A DNA stretch of 12,370 bases. It comes from Prevotella sp. GTDB taxonomy: Bacteria > Bacteroidota > Bacteroidia > Bacteroidales > Bacteroidaceae. Under the pieces are notes generated by a model. It was not told the origin of the DNA. It saw nothing but the letters and a program-made list of their open reading frames with translations, and did not search any database. Positions 1 through 6,938 of the stretch are shown piece after piece (within the stretch, counting starts at the first letter, position 1; the number at the start of each line of letters is the position of its first letter). The translations under genes were made by a program, and so were the position numbers. The stretch is from the NCBI GenBank assembly GCA_016283605.1, contig JAEENF010000246.1, forward strand, positions 1 through 12,370, given 5' to 3'.

Positions 1-565
1 ACTGGGTTCTGGTCTGGGAAGTTGTATCTTTACAGACGGAGGTGTCAAACTCGGATCTGATGGCTATGCCGGTGAGATTGGACATACGTGTGTTCATCAT
101 GATGGCCGTCTCTGTGGTTGTGGAAATAAAGGCTGTCTGGAGGCGTACACAGCGACTAAAGGTATTATTCGTACAGCCCGTGAGGTGATGACGGAGTCGG
201 GTGAGCCTTCGAAGATGCGTCGTGTCGAGAAACTGACGCCAAGGGTTATCTCTCAGTTGTGTGAAGAGGGCGACGCCATGGCGATTGAGACATTCCGTCG
301 TACCGGTGAGGCTCTAGGTCTCGGACTGGCCAACTATGCCTCTATCATTAATCCTGAGGCCATTATCTTTACAGGTGGTATCATCAGGGCAGGGAAATGG
401 TTGATGGAACCGGCTAAGGAAGCTTTCGATGAACACGTGTTCCATAATATTAAGGGTAAGGTGAAGTTCCTGACGTCTGATTTGGAAGAAAGTGAACGTA
501 ATATACTCGGTGCAAGCGTGCTGGCTTGGGAAGTAAAAGAGTATTCTCTGTTTATTGAATCATAA
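1..565 (+). CDS. ROK family sugar kinase-like protein (copy 1, 5' end cut by window)
   Basis: The open frame enters from the left edge (first full codon at position 2), so only the C-terminal 187 or so residues are seen. They hold the glycine-rich LGSGLGS loop, then GYAGEIGHTC, then the ROK zinc-binding cluster CGCGNKGCLE (one His and three Cys). The later TGGIIRAGKWL segment fits the nucleotide-binding C-terminal lobe. ROK proteins phosphorylate hexoses or N-acyl-hexosamines in the cytosol, or act as repressors when an N-terminal HTH is present; the N-terminus is outside the window here. The end, GASVLAWEVKEYSLF, is shared with the two following genes, so this is the first visible member of a tandem triplet. 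The gap to the next gene is 11 bases. The substrate cannot be read from sequence. Confidence 0.9.
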   Translation, partial: LGSGLGSCIFTDGGVKLGSDGYAGEIGHTCVHHDGRLCGCGNKGCLEAYTATKGIIRTAREVMTESGEPSKMRRVEKLTPRVISQLCEEGDAMAIETFRRTGEALGLGLANYASIINPEAIIFTGGIIRAGKWLMEPAKEAFDEHVFHNIKGKVKFLTSDLEESERNILGASVLAWEVKEYSLFIES

Positions 566-576
566 AACAATACAGT

Positions 577-1560
577 ATGGAAGAAATTGATCAGATAAAA
601 ACTCGAGTTGTTGGTGTAGATATCCGTGAAGCAAAAACCACCTATGCCTTGGTGGATATCCGTGGCGAGATTATCGCGATGGACTATTTTATGACTATGG
701 ACTATCCTGACATTTCTGATTTTGTCAGTGCACTGAGTGAAAAAATCATCATGCTTGTCGAGGAAAACGGCGGATACGACAAAGTCCGGTCTGTGGGTTT
801 GAGTGCTCCAAGTGCGAATTTCCTGACAGGCTGTATCGAGAATGCGGCTAATATGCCTTGGAAAGGTGTTATCCCCTTGGCAGCCATGTTGCGTGACCGT
901 CTGGGACTGGCAGTGGCTCTCGCCAATGATGCGCATATCACGGCTTTGGGTGAGAAGACCTTCGGCAGTGCCCATGGCCTGAAGGATTTTGTCGTGGTCT
1001 CCATCAGTCATGGAGGACTCGGCAGTTGTATCTTCATGGATGGTAAGCCTCATCTGGGCGTAAACGGCTTTGCGGGAGAGTTCGGACATTCCTGTGTGGA
1101 AGTCAACGGACGACAGTGCGGTTGTGGAAGAAAAGGTTGTCTGGAGACTTATTGTTCTGACAAAGGTCTTATCAAGACGGTAGAGGAACTGTTGGCTGAA
1201 GGTCAACCGTCGGCGTTGAGGGACATGAAGAATCTGAGTCTACAGACGGTGATCTATTATTGTGACCAGGGAGACGCTGTAGCCATTGAGGCCTTCCGTC
1301 GTGTGGGTTTCATGCTCGGAATAGGACTGGCCAACTATGCCTCTATCCTGAATCCTGAGGCCATCATCCTCACAGGTGATATAGTGCAGGCAGGCAAATG
1401 GTTGGTGAGGCCGTTGAGAAAGTCGTTTGATGAACATGTGTTCCATAATATCCAGGGAGAGACGCGCTTGCTGGTATCCATCCTGAAGGAAGGTGAACGC
1501 GACGTACTGGGTGCAAGCGCTCTTGCTTGGGACGTCAAGGAATATTCATTATTTAAATAA
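577..1560 (+). CDS. ROK family protein, copy 2 (possibly diverged or inactive kinase)
   Basis: This is a 327-residue protein of normal ROK length without an N-terminal HTH, so it is of kinase type rather than NagC/XylR repressor type. The ROK catalytic Asp is present in LANDAH (D118), as is the zinc site (H171, C181, C183, C188). Several nucleotide-binding residues differ from the family. The N-terminal phosphate loop reads GVDIREAKTT rather than a DxGGT form. The glycine-rich loop reads ISHGGLGS where copies 1 and 3 have LGSGLGS. TGG of the C-terminal lobe is TGD (G267-D268). These differences suggest lost or altered kinase activity, but that is inference. The ATG at 577 follows copy 1 by 11 bases and aligns with the start of copy 3. 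Sugar specificity is unknown. Confidence 0.9.
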   Translation: MEEIDQIKTRVVGVDIREAKTTYALVDIRGEIIAMDYFMTMDYPDISDFVSALSEKIIMLVEENGGYDKVRSVGLSAPSANFLTGCIENAANMPWKGVIPLAAMLRDRLGLAVALANDAHITALGEKTFGSAHGLKDFVVVSISHGGLGSCIFMDGKPHLGVNGFAGEFGHSCVEVNGRQCGCGRKGCLETYCSDKGLIKTVEELLAEGQPSALRDMKNLSLQTVIYYCDQGDAVAIEAFRRVGFMLGIGLANYASILNPEAIILTGDIVQAGKWLVRPLRKSFDEHVFHNIQGETRLLVSILKEGERDVLGASALAWDVKEYSLFK

Positions 1561-1577
1561 CAACACAAGAACTGGAA

Positions 1578-2558
1578 ATGGTAGAGTATAATCTCAAGAC
1601 GAGGGTCGTAGGTGTCGATATCAGTGTGGACTGTACGACGTTTGCTATCGTCGATGTACGAGGAAACATCATTGCAGAGGATTCTTTTGCAACAACCGAT
1701 TATCCTGATGTGAATAAATATATCACAGCCCTGAGTGAGGGAATCGTTACACTGGTTGAAGAAAACGGTGGCTATGAGACCATCCGTTCTATCGGTATCA
1801 GTGCACCGAGTGCCAGTTGCATCTCTGGCTGTATCGAGAATGCGGCGAATCTGCCGTGGAAGGGTATCGTCCCTCTGGCAGCGATGCTGCGTGACCGTAT
1901 CGGACTGGCTGTAGGACTGGCCAATGATGCCCATATCGCTGCCTTGGGAGAATATGCCTACGGTAGTGCACATGGTATGACGAACTTCATCGTCGTTCAC
2001 CTGGGTTCAGGACTGGGTAGCTGTTTCTTCTCTAATGGTAATGAACACAAGGGTTTTTCGGGCTATGCCGGTGAACTGGGACATACGTGTGTAGAGCCCG
2101 GTGGTCGTGAGTGTGGCTGCGGAAAGCATGGCTGTCTGGAGGCTTATACAGCGGCTAAAGGTGTCATCAAGACGGCACGGGAAATTCTGGAGGAGAGCGA
2201 CAAACCGTCACTGATGCGGGATATTCAGGACTTGTCTCCGAAGAAGATTACAGAATGCTGTGAAAAGGGCGATGAGTTGGCTATTGAGGTCTTCCGTCGT
2301 GTAGGCCAGAAACTGGGTATAGGTCTGGCGAACTATGCTTCACTGATTAATCCTGAGGCCATCATCCTGACGGGTGGTATCTCGCGTGCAGGAAAATGGT
2401 TGATGGATCCGGCCTATGAGGCATTTGAAGAAAATGTCTTCACGAATCTGCGGGGTAAGGTGAAACTCCTTCTGTCGAAGTTGGAGGAGCGTGAACGAGA
2501 CACTCTGGGTGCCAGCGCTCTGGCCTGGGAGGTTCCTGAGTACTCACTATTTAAGTGA
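1578..2558 (+). CDS. ROK family sugar kinase-like protein, copy 3
   Basis: This is a 326-residue cytosolic ROK protein that aligns end to end with the preceding copy. It has the catalytic Asp in LANDAH (D117), the canonical glycine loop LGSGLGS (142-148), the zinc ligands H169, C179, C181 and C186 within the CGCGKHGCLE signature, and an intact TGGISRAGKWL segment. The N-terminal loop GVDISVDCTT lacks the usual GGT, as in copy 2, so this departure is shared by the paralogues. It starts 17 bases after copy 2. Its TGA stop lies inside a heptamer repeat array (2554-2581) that precedes the next gene. It is probably a hexose or hexosamine kinase; the substrate is unknown, and a link to menaquinone synthesis is not implied beyond co-orientation. 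Confidence 0.9.
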   Translation: MVEYNLKTRVVGVDISVDCTTFAIVDVRGNIIAEDSFATTDYPDVNKYITALSEGIVTLVEENGGYETIRSIGISAPSASCISGCIENAANLPWKGIVPLAAMLRDRIGLAVGLANDAHIAALGEYAYGSAHGMTNFIVVHLGSGLGSCFFSNGNEHKGFSGYAGELGHTCVEPGGRECGCGKHGCLEAYTAAKGVIKTAREILEESDKPSLMRDIQDLSPKKITECCEKGDELAIEVFRRVGQKLGIGLANYASLINPEAIILTGGISRAGKWLMDPAYEAFEENVFTNLRGKVKLLLSKLEERERDTLGASALAWEVPEYSLFK

Positions 2559-2581
2559 ATAGTGAATAGTTAATAGTGAAT
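2554..2581 (+). repeat. Tandem heptamer array (AGTGAAT x4) between ROK3 and thioesterase
   Basis: Four consecutive 7-base units are present: AGTGAAT, AGTGAAT, AGTTAAT, AGTGAAT. The first unit contains the stop codon of the upstream ROK gene, and the array ends 4 bases before the GTG start of the thioesterase gene. Such short heptameric arrays are characteristic of Bacteroidales intergenic regions; that is my recollection, not something shown by this window. Confidence 0.85.
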
Positions 2582-2585
2582 AGTT

Positions 2586-2999
2586 GTGGACGTAGAGATA
2601 ATAAACCGGATTATCAACGAGAAACCCAACCTGAGTACCGCCCTCGGCATGGAGTTCATATCCACGCCTGAGGACGATACTTGTATGGCACGTATGAAGG
2701 TTGACGAGCGTAATCGTCAGCCTTTTGGTTTTCTAAGCGGAGGTGCATCACTGGCTCTGGCGGAGAATGTGGCAGGCGTAGGCTCTTCTGCGCTTTGTCC
2801 TGGATGTGCCTGTGTGGGCATTGAGGTGAGTGGGAGTCATGTGAAGGCGGTCGCTGAGGGGGATACTGTGACGGCTTTTGCCAAGATGCTTCATCAGGGC
2901 ACCACACTGCACGTATGGAACGTGGATATCAAGGATACCTCTGGTGACCTGATCTCGAATGTGCGAGTGACGAACTATATCATCAAACAGAAGAAATAA
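2586..2999 (+). CDS. menI: Hotdog-fold thioesterase, probable DHNA-CoA thioesterase (MenI-like)
   Basis: This 137-residue single hotdog domain belongs to the PaaI/4-hydroxybenzoyl-CoA thioesterase group. The active-site region reads RNRQPFGFLSGGASLALAEN, closely matching the QPFG-L-GGAS-LAES block of E. coli MenI, with E60 as catalytic carboxylate. Residue 51 is Ser where many relatives have His (HGG). The predicted reaction is hydrolysis of 1,4-dihydroxy-2-naphthoyl-CoA to DHNA in the cytosol. Context is strong: the TAA stop overlaps the menF ATG by one base (TAATG) and menD and menB follow. The start is GTG 2586, just after a heptamer array; an in-frame ATG at 2649 would remove 21 residues and is less likely because the helix before the hotdog core would be lost. 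Another acyl-CoA thioesterase role is possible. Confidence 0.85.
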   Translation: MDVEIINRIINEKPNLSTALGMEFISTPEDDTCMARMKVDERNRQPFGFLSGGASLALAENVAGVGSSALCPGCACVGIEVSGSHVKAVAEGDTVTAFAKMLHQGTTLHVWNVDIKDTSGDLISNVRVTNYIIKQKK

Positions 3000-4030
3000 T
3001 GTCCGCATACGCCATCTACCGTTTGCCGCATGAGGACCATGCGACGTTGATCCAGCAGACTGAAGGTGAGCCTGTGGAGTGTTTCTCCTGCACGGAACTG
3101 AATGGGAAAAGCGGATTCGTCATCGCCCCTTTTGAGGTGAAGGAGAATCAGCCGATATTGTTGATTCAAGGTGAATCGAAGCGTGTGGCGTGTGGATCAG
3201 GGGACGTGTGTGTCAGAGAACCTTCCCTAGACCCAACATCCCCAGACCCAACCTACGCCATCGACTTTGCCAATTATCATTCCCAACTCGAACTTGGAAT
3301 GTTCCGCAAGATCGTCCTTGCCCGTTGTGCCGATGAGAAGATTGGGAAGAAGGTGGAACCCATGGAATTATTCTATAGGGCTTGTGCGCTGTATCCCCGT
3401 ATGTTTATCGCCCTGGTGCAAACGGAGAAGAGTGGCTGTTGGTTGACGGCTACGCCAGAGATCTTACTCGATGGAGAAGGTCAGGACTGGCGCACCATCG
3501 CCCTGGCAGGCACCATGAAACTGGAGGGAGACCAACTTAATGGTGAAGGTGAGACCCTGCGATGGAGTACCAAGAATATTCAGGAGCAGCGCATTGTCGC
3601 CACCTACATCACTGAATGCTTGGAACAGTTTACCGGTGATTTCCGAGAGGAAGGTCCTCGTACGGTGAGAGCGGCTAATCTGGTGCACTTGAGGAGCGAC
3701 TTCACCTTTAAACTCGAGAACCAGGATCATATCGGTGACTTGTTGCAGACACTCCATCCCACACCTGCCGTGTGTGGACTTCCCAAACGTGAGGCCTTCC
3801 AGTTTATCACCAGGAACGAACATAGCCCACGTCGGTATTATAGTGGTTTTATGGGACCCTTGGGACAGCAGACTCACCTCTATGTCTCGCTGCGATGCAT
3901 GAACATCGAGCGTAACGTCTGCCATCTCTATGCTGGCGGAGGATTGTTGAAAGACAGTACCGAGGAGCAGGAGTGGACAGAGACAGAGGCAAAAATGGAA
4001 ACGATGCGGAGATTATTATATGTACAGTAG
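2999..4030 (+). CDS. menF: Isochorismate synthase MenF
   Basis: This 343-residue chorismate-binding enzyme converts chorismate to isochorismate, the first committed step of menaquinone synthesis, in the cytosol with Mg2+. The catalytic domain covers about residues 90-343. Its motifs in order are FRKIVLAR (K104 likely the general base), TATPEILL, IALAGTM, QEQRIVATYI (E196), LHPTPAVCGLPK (252-263), YYSGFMGPLG and AGGGLLKDSTEEQEWTETEAK with Mg-ligand Glu residues. Neighbouring men genes favour isochorismate over salicylate or anthranilate synthesis. The ATG overlaps the stop of the thioesterase gene, and the 3' end overlaps menD by 11 bases. An oddity is a linker at residues 78-85 with a duplicated DPT unit, from a 9-base direct repeat (3229-3237 and 3244-3252). 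Confidence 0.93.
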   Translation: MSAYAIYRLPHEDHATLIQQTEGEPVECFSCTELNGKSGFVIAPFEVKENQPILLIQGESKRVACGSGDVCVREPSLDPTSPDPTYAIDFANYHSQLELGMFRKIVLARCADEKIGKKVEPMELFYRACALYPRMFIALVQTEKSGCWLTATPEILLDGEGQDWRTIALAGTMKLEGDQLNGEGETLRWSTKNIQEQRIVATYITECLEQFTGDFREEGPRTVRAANLVHLRSDFTFKLENQDHIGDLLQTLHPTPAVCGLPKREAFQFITRNEHSPRRYYSGFMGPLGQQTHLYVSLRCMNIERNVCHLYAGGGLLKDSTEEQEWTETEAKMETMRRLLYVQ

Positions 4031-5573
4031 TAAAGAGAATGTAAATATACTGACGGCGCTGTTGGTGGCGCATGGTGTGAAGCATGCCGTATGTTGTCCT
4101 GGCAGTAGGAATTCACCCATAGTGCATAACCTAAATGAATGTCCAGATATCACGTGTTATCCTGTCACTGACGAACGCAGTGCAGGCTTTTATGCCTTGG
4201 GTATGAGTCAGTGTCTGAAACAGCCTGTCGTCGTCTGTGTCACTTCTGGCACGGCATTGCTCAATCTCGCTCCAGCCGTTGCAGAGGCGTATTATCAGCA
4301 TATTCCCCTGATTGTCATCTCAGCAGACCGTCCTCAGGCTTGGATAGACCAACTCGATGGTCAGACGCTCCCACAGTCCGATGCCCTCGGACGATTCGTC
4401 AGCAAGGCTGTGTCTCTGCCTGAACCTCACGATGCAGAAACGCGCTGGTATTGCAATCGCTTGGTCAACGAAGCTCTCCTCGAAAAGCATGCCCCTGTGC
4501 ATATCAATGTCCCCATCTCCGAACCCCTCTTCGACTACAACGTTGCTGAACTCCCTGTGGAACGGAAGATAGAACTGCTGCCTGCCGACATCACCAATCA
4601 GACGCTGAGTCATGTCTGCCGCATGTTCATGCAGTCGGAACGTCCTTTGCTCATTGCAGGACAACCCATGAACCCAGGTTACGATGAGGCCGTCTGTCTT
4701 ATTGGCGATGACGAGAGTTATGTGCCCGACCTGGTGCTGTACATCGGAGGCTCTATCGTCAGCAAACGTTTGAAGCGATTCCTTCGAAAGGCCAAGGAGA
4801 CGTGGGTGGTTAATGCTACGGGTGAGGTGACTGATACCTTCATGAACCTGACGCGCGTTATTCAGGGCGATGCTGCTGTGGTGGAAGATCAGATCCGCTT
4901 CCTCCTCGAACAACAGCCCCATCCTTTCATTCAGAAATGGGAAACCCTGCTGTCAAAAGTTCGTGCTCACGCAGCTGCCTATCAACCTCCCTATTCCCAA
5001 ATGGCCGCTGTCAAATGCTTCGAAGCGCAATTAATGTTCAATGTTCAATGGTCAATGGTCAATGTTCACTATGCCAATAGCACCGCCATCCGTTTGGCGA
5101 ACATCTTCGCTCAGCATAGTGTCTATTGCAATCGTGGTGTCAATGGCATCGAGGGCTCCCTCTCCACCGCCGCTGGCTTTTCTGTGGTGAGTGAGGAGAC
5201 TGTTTTCTGTGTCATTGGCGATCTGAGTTTCTTCTATGACCAGAACGCGCTATGGAATCAGAACCTGCAAGGCAACTTCCGCATCCTTCTGCTCAACAAT
5301 GGCAAGGGTGGTATCTTCAATCTGCTGAGAGGTCTGGAACAGAGTCCTGCCCGTGATAAATATGTCGCTGCCGAGCATCACACCTCTGCCGAGGGCATCT
5401 GCCAGCAGAACGACATCGTCTATCTCAAGGCCGAGAATATGGAGCAGCTCAAACAGGGTGTCTCCACCTTATTAAATATAAATAGCTCGCGTCCCGTCCT
5501 CCTCGAGGTTTTCACTGACCCTGCTGAGGATGAGCGCGTATACAAGGATTATTATAAAACACTGAAAATATGA
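4020..5573 (+). CDS. menD: SEPHCHC synthase MenD (ThDP-dependent)
   Basis: This 517-residue thiamine-diphosphate enzyme condenses isochorismate with 2-oxoglutarate to give SEPHCHC. The N-terminal PYR domain has CCPGSRNSP (25-33), TDERSAG with catalytic Glu E52, and VTSGTALLNLAPAVAEA. The C-terminal PP domain has NRGVNGIEGSLSTAAG (371-386), GDLSFFYDQNALW (400-412) and LLLNNGKGGIF, the ThDP/Mg-binding stretch. The ATG overlaps menF by 11 bases, and the stop overlaps menB by 4 (ATGA). Two oddities stand out. Residues about 338-350 are encoded by a heptamer array (5033-5067). The central domain between LLIAGQ (210-215) and PDLVLYIGG (236-244) looks shorter than usual, which helps explain a length below the common 550 or so. 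Catalytic motifs look intact. Confidence 0.94.
   Translation: MYSSKENVNILTALLVAHGVKHAVCCPGSRNSPIVHNLNECPDITCYPVTDERSAGFYALGMSQCLKQPVVVCVTSGTALLNLAPAVAEAYYQHIPLIVISADRPQAWIDQLDGQTLPQSDALGRFVSKAVSLPEPHDAETRWYCNRLVNEALLEKHAPVHINVPISEPLFDYNVAELPVERKIELLPADITNQTLSHVCRMFMQSERPLLIAGQPMNPGYDEAVCLIGDDESYVPDLVLYIGGSIVSKRLKRFLRKAKETWVVNATGEVTDTFMNLTRVIQGDAAVVEDQIRFLLEQQPHPFIQKWETLLSKVRAHAAAYQPPYSQMAAVKCFEAQLMFNVQWSMVNVHYANSTAIRLANIFAQHSVYCNRGVNGIEGSLSTAAGFSVVSEETVFCVIGDLSFFYDQNALWNQNLQGNFRILLLNNGKGGIFNLLRGLEQSPARDKYVAAEHHTSAEGICQQNDIVYLKAENMEQLKQGVSTLLNINSSRPVLLEVFTDPAEDERVYKDYYKTLKI
5033..5067 (+). repeat. In-frame heptamer array (AATGTTC/AATGGTC x5) inside menD
   Basis: Five tandem 7-base units lie within the menD reading frame: AATGTTC, AATGTTC, AATGGTC, AATGGTC, AATGTTC. 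They encode MFNVQWSMVNV at residues 339-349, just before the conserved HYANSTAIR segment. This resembles intergenic heptamer repeats of Bacteroidales rather than coding sequence, so it seems to have expanded or been inserted in frame. Confidence 0.85.
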
Positions 5574-6421
5574 GAGATTGGAAAGAAATCCGCAAGTTCG
5601 AAGAGATTATCTTCGAGGAATATAATGGCATCGCCAAGATCACCATCAACCGTCCGCAGTATCGCAATGCTTTCACCCCAAAGACCACCTGGGAACTCTC
5701 CCAGGCCTTTGCCATGTGCCGTGAGATGCAGGACATCTCTGTGGTATTGCTCACAGGTGCCATGTCTGAAGTGCCTGAGGGTAAGACGCTCGCTGATGTC
5801 AAGCACGCCTTCTGCTCTGGCGGTGATATGCACGTTAAGGGTCGTGGTGGCTATGTCGATGAAGAGGGCGTGCCTCGCCTGAGTGTCCTCGATGTGCAGA
5901 TGCAGATTCGTCGTCTGCCCAAACCCGTCATTGCGATGGTCAATGGCTATGCCATCGGTGGTGGACATGTGCTCCACCTCGTCTGCGACCTCACCATCGC
6001 CTCCGAGAATGCGATCTTCGGACAGACGGGTCCTAAGGTAGGCTCCTTCGATGCAGGTTTCGGATCCTCTTATCTGGCCCGTATCGTGGGTCAGAAGAAG
6101 GCCCGTGAGATCTGGTTCCTCTGCCGTCAGTACAGTGCGAAGGAGGCTGAGGAGATGGGTATGGTGAACAAGGTGGTGCCCATCGAACGTCTCGAAGACG
6201 AGTGTGTCGAGTGGGCAGAGATCATGATGGAACGTTCGCCTCTGGCCCTCCGTATGATCAAGGCTGGCCTCAATGCCGAACTCGATGGTCAGGCTGGCAT
6301 TCAGGAACTCGCCGGCGACTGCACCATGCTCTACTATTTCCTCGACGAGGCCCAGGAAGGTGGCAAGGCCTTCCTCGAGAAGCGCAAACCCGACTTCAAA
6401 AAGTACCCCAAACTGCCGTAA
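5570..6421 (+). CDS. menB: 1,4-dihydroxy-2-naphthoyl-CoA synthase MenB
   Basis: This 283-residue crotonase-fold enzyme closes the second ring, converting o-succinylbenzoyl-CoA to DHNA-CoA. It aligns strongly with E. coli MenB. Visible blocks are AFCSGGD (80-86, oxyanion hole), AIGGGHVLHLVCDLTIA (128-144), FGQTGPKVGSFDAGFG (150-165), QKKAREIWFLCRQY and the C-terminal QAGIQELAG. G154 in QTG is the residue of the bicarbonate-dependent (type I) MenB class rather than the Asp of type II. Relative to E. coli there is an extra loop of about a dozen residues (66-79) before the oxyanion motif. The start overlaps the menD stop (ATGA). The last two bases of its TAA stop form the first bases of the inverted-repeat cassette that follows. 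Confidence 0.96.
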   Translation: MRDWKEIRKFEEIIFEEYNGIAKITINRPQYRNAFTPKTTWELSQAFAMCREMQDISVVLLTGAMSEVPEGKTLADVKHAFCSGGDMHVKGRGGYVDEEGVPRLSVLDVQMQIRRLPKPVIAMVNGYAIGGGHVLHLVCDLTIASENAIFGQTGPKVGSFDAGFGSSYLARIVGQKKAREIWFLCRQYSAKEAEEMGMVNKVVPIERLEDECVEWAEIMMERSPLALRMIKAGLNAELDGQAGIQELAGDCTMLYYFLDEAQEGGKAFLEKRKPDFKKYPKLP

Positions 6422-6439
6422 AGACAGAGTATTCTTTTT

Positions 6440-6461
6440 AAGACAGAGTAACAGAATAACA
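6440..6461 (+). repeat. Left inverted-repeat arm of cassette A
   Basis: This 22-base arm starts AAGACAGAGTAACAG and ends AATAACA. It is complementary to 6917-6938 with one mismatch. Its equivalent in the empty copy is 7949-7970. Confidence 0.85.
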
Positions 6462-6500
6462 AATATTGAACACATAAAGAATAACATAATATTCAGATAT

Positions 6501-6884
6501 ATGGATATTGAGATGTTGGTGAGAACAGTTATAGAGTGTGCTAAGAATATACGTAGACATTTGGGACCTGGTTACTTAGAGTCTGTATATAAGAATGCTA
6601 TGTTAGTAGAACTGAAGAAGCAAAGTTTGTCTTATGAGATAGAGAAACCAATCAATGTCTATTACGAAAATGTTTTGGTTGGTGAGTTTAAAGCAGATAT
6701 AGTTGTAGAAAATGTTTTAATTCTGGAATTGAAGGCTGTTCAGTCATTACACATGGCCCATGAGATTCAATTGGTAAATTACCTGACTGCAACAGGTATT
6801 GATGATGGCCTTTTGATTAACTTTGGCTCAGAAGAACTTCAGTTTAAGCGTAAGTATCGTATCTATCGCAAAAGGTTTCAATAA
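6501..6884 (+). CDS. GxxExxY protein, PD-(D/E)XK nuclease-like
   Basis: This is a 127-residue small soluble protein. The family signature GYLESVY is at 24-30 (G24, E27, Y30). It is followed by a PD-(D/E)XK-like core: D66 in FKADIVVE, then E76 and K78 in ILELKAV, and HEIQLVNYL (87-95). GxxExxY proteins (TIGR04256 / PDDEXK_3 group, from memory) are thought to be nuclease-like, with no settled function. The frame stays open upstream through menB, but ATG 6501 is chosen because it starts the conserved domain and because the upstream part is out-of-frame menB plus repeat. The gene is AT-rich compared with its neighbours and sits entirely inside an inverted-repeat cassette in the men operon, which suggests acquisition as a mobile unit. 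Confidence 0.85.
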   Translation: MDIEMLVRTVIECAKNIRRHLGPGYLESVYKNAMLVELKKQSLSYEIEKPINVYYENVLVGEFKADIVVENVLILELKAVQSLHMAHEIQLVNYLTATGIDDGLLINFGSEELQFKRKYRIYRKRFQ

Positions 6885-6916
6885 TCTGTTAATAATTTGT
6901 TTTGTTACTATAAATA

Positions 6917-6938
6917 TGTTATTCTGTTACTATGTCTT
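6917..6938 (+). repeat. Right inverted-repeat arm of cassette A, containing menC start codon
   Basis: This 22-base arm begins TGTTATTCTGTTACTATG and mirrors 6440-6461 with one mismatch. The ATG at 6932-6934 inside it is the best menC start. In the mRNA this arm could pair with the left arm some 450 bases upstream and hide the menC start. Confidence 0.8.

Noticed and set aside
334..1206. Minus-strand open frame spanning ROK1 and ROK2 (and a similar one at 1335-2000)
   Set aside because: Both resemble each other only because the underlying ROK genes are paralogues.
2554..5067. Heptamer arrays as a possible CRISPR
   Set aside because: The units are 7 bases in direct tandem with no spacers, so they are simple repeats.
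5552..6487. Long minus-strand open frame (311 residues) opposite menB
   Set aside because: It is fully antisense to a clear menB, has no recognisable domain, and arises from the codon bias of the plus-strand gene.
6273..6500. Upstream extension of the GxxExxY frame by 76 residues
   Set aside because: It reads menB out of frame and then the inverted repeat; the conserved domain starts at the ATG at 6501.
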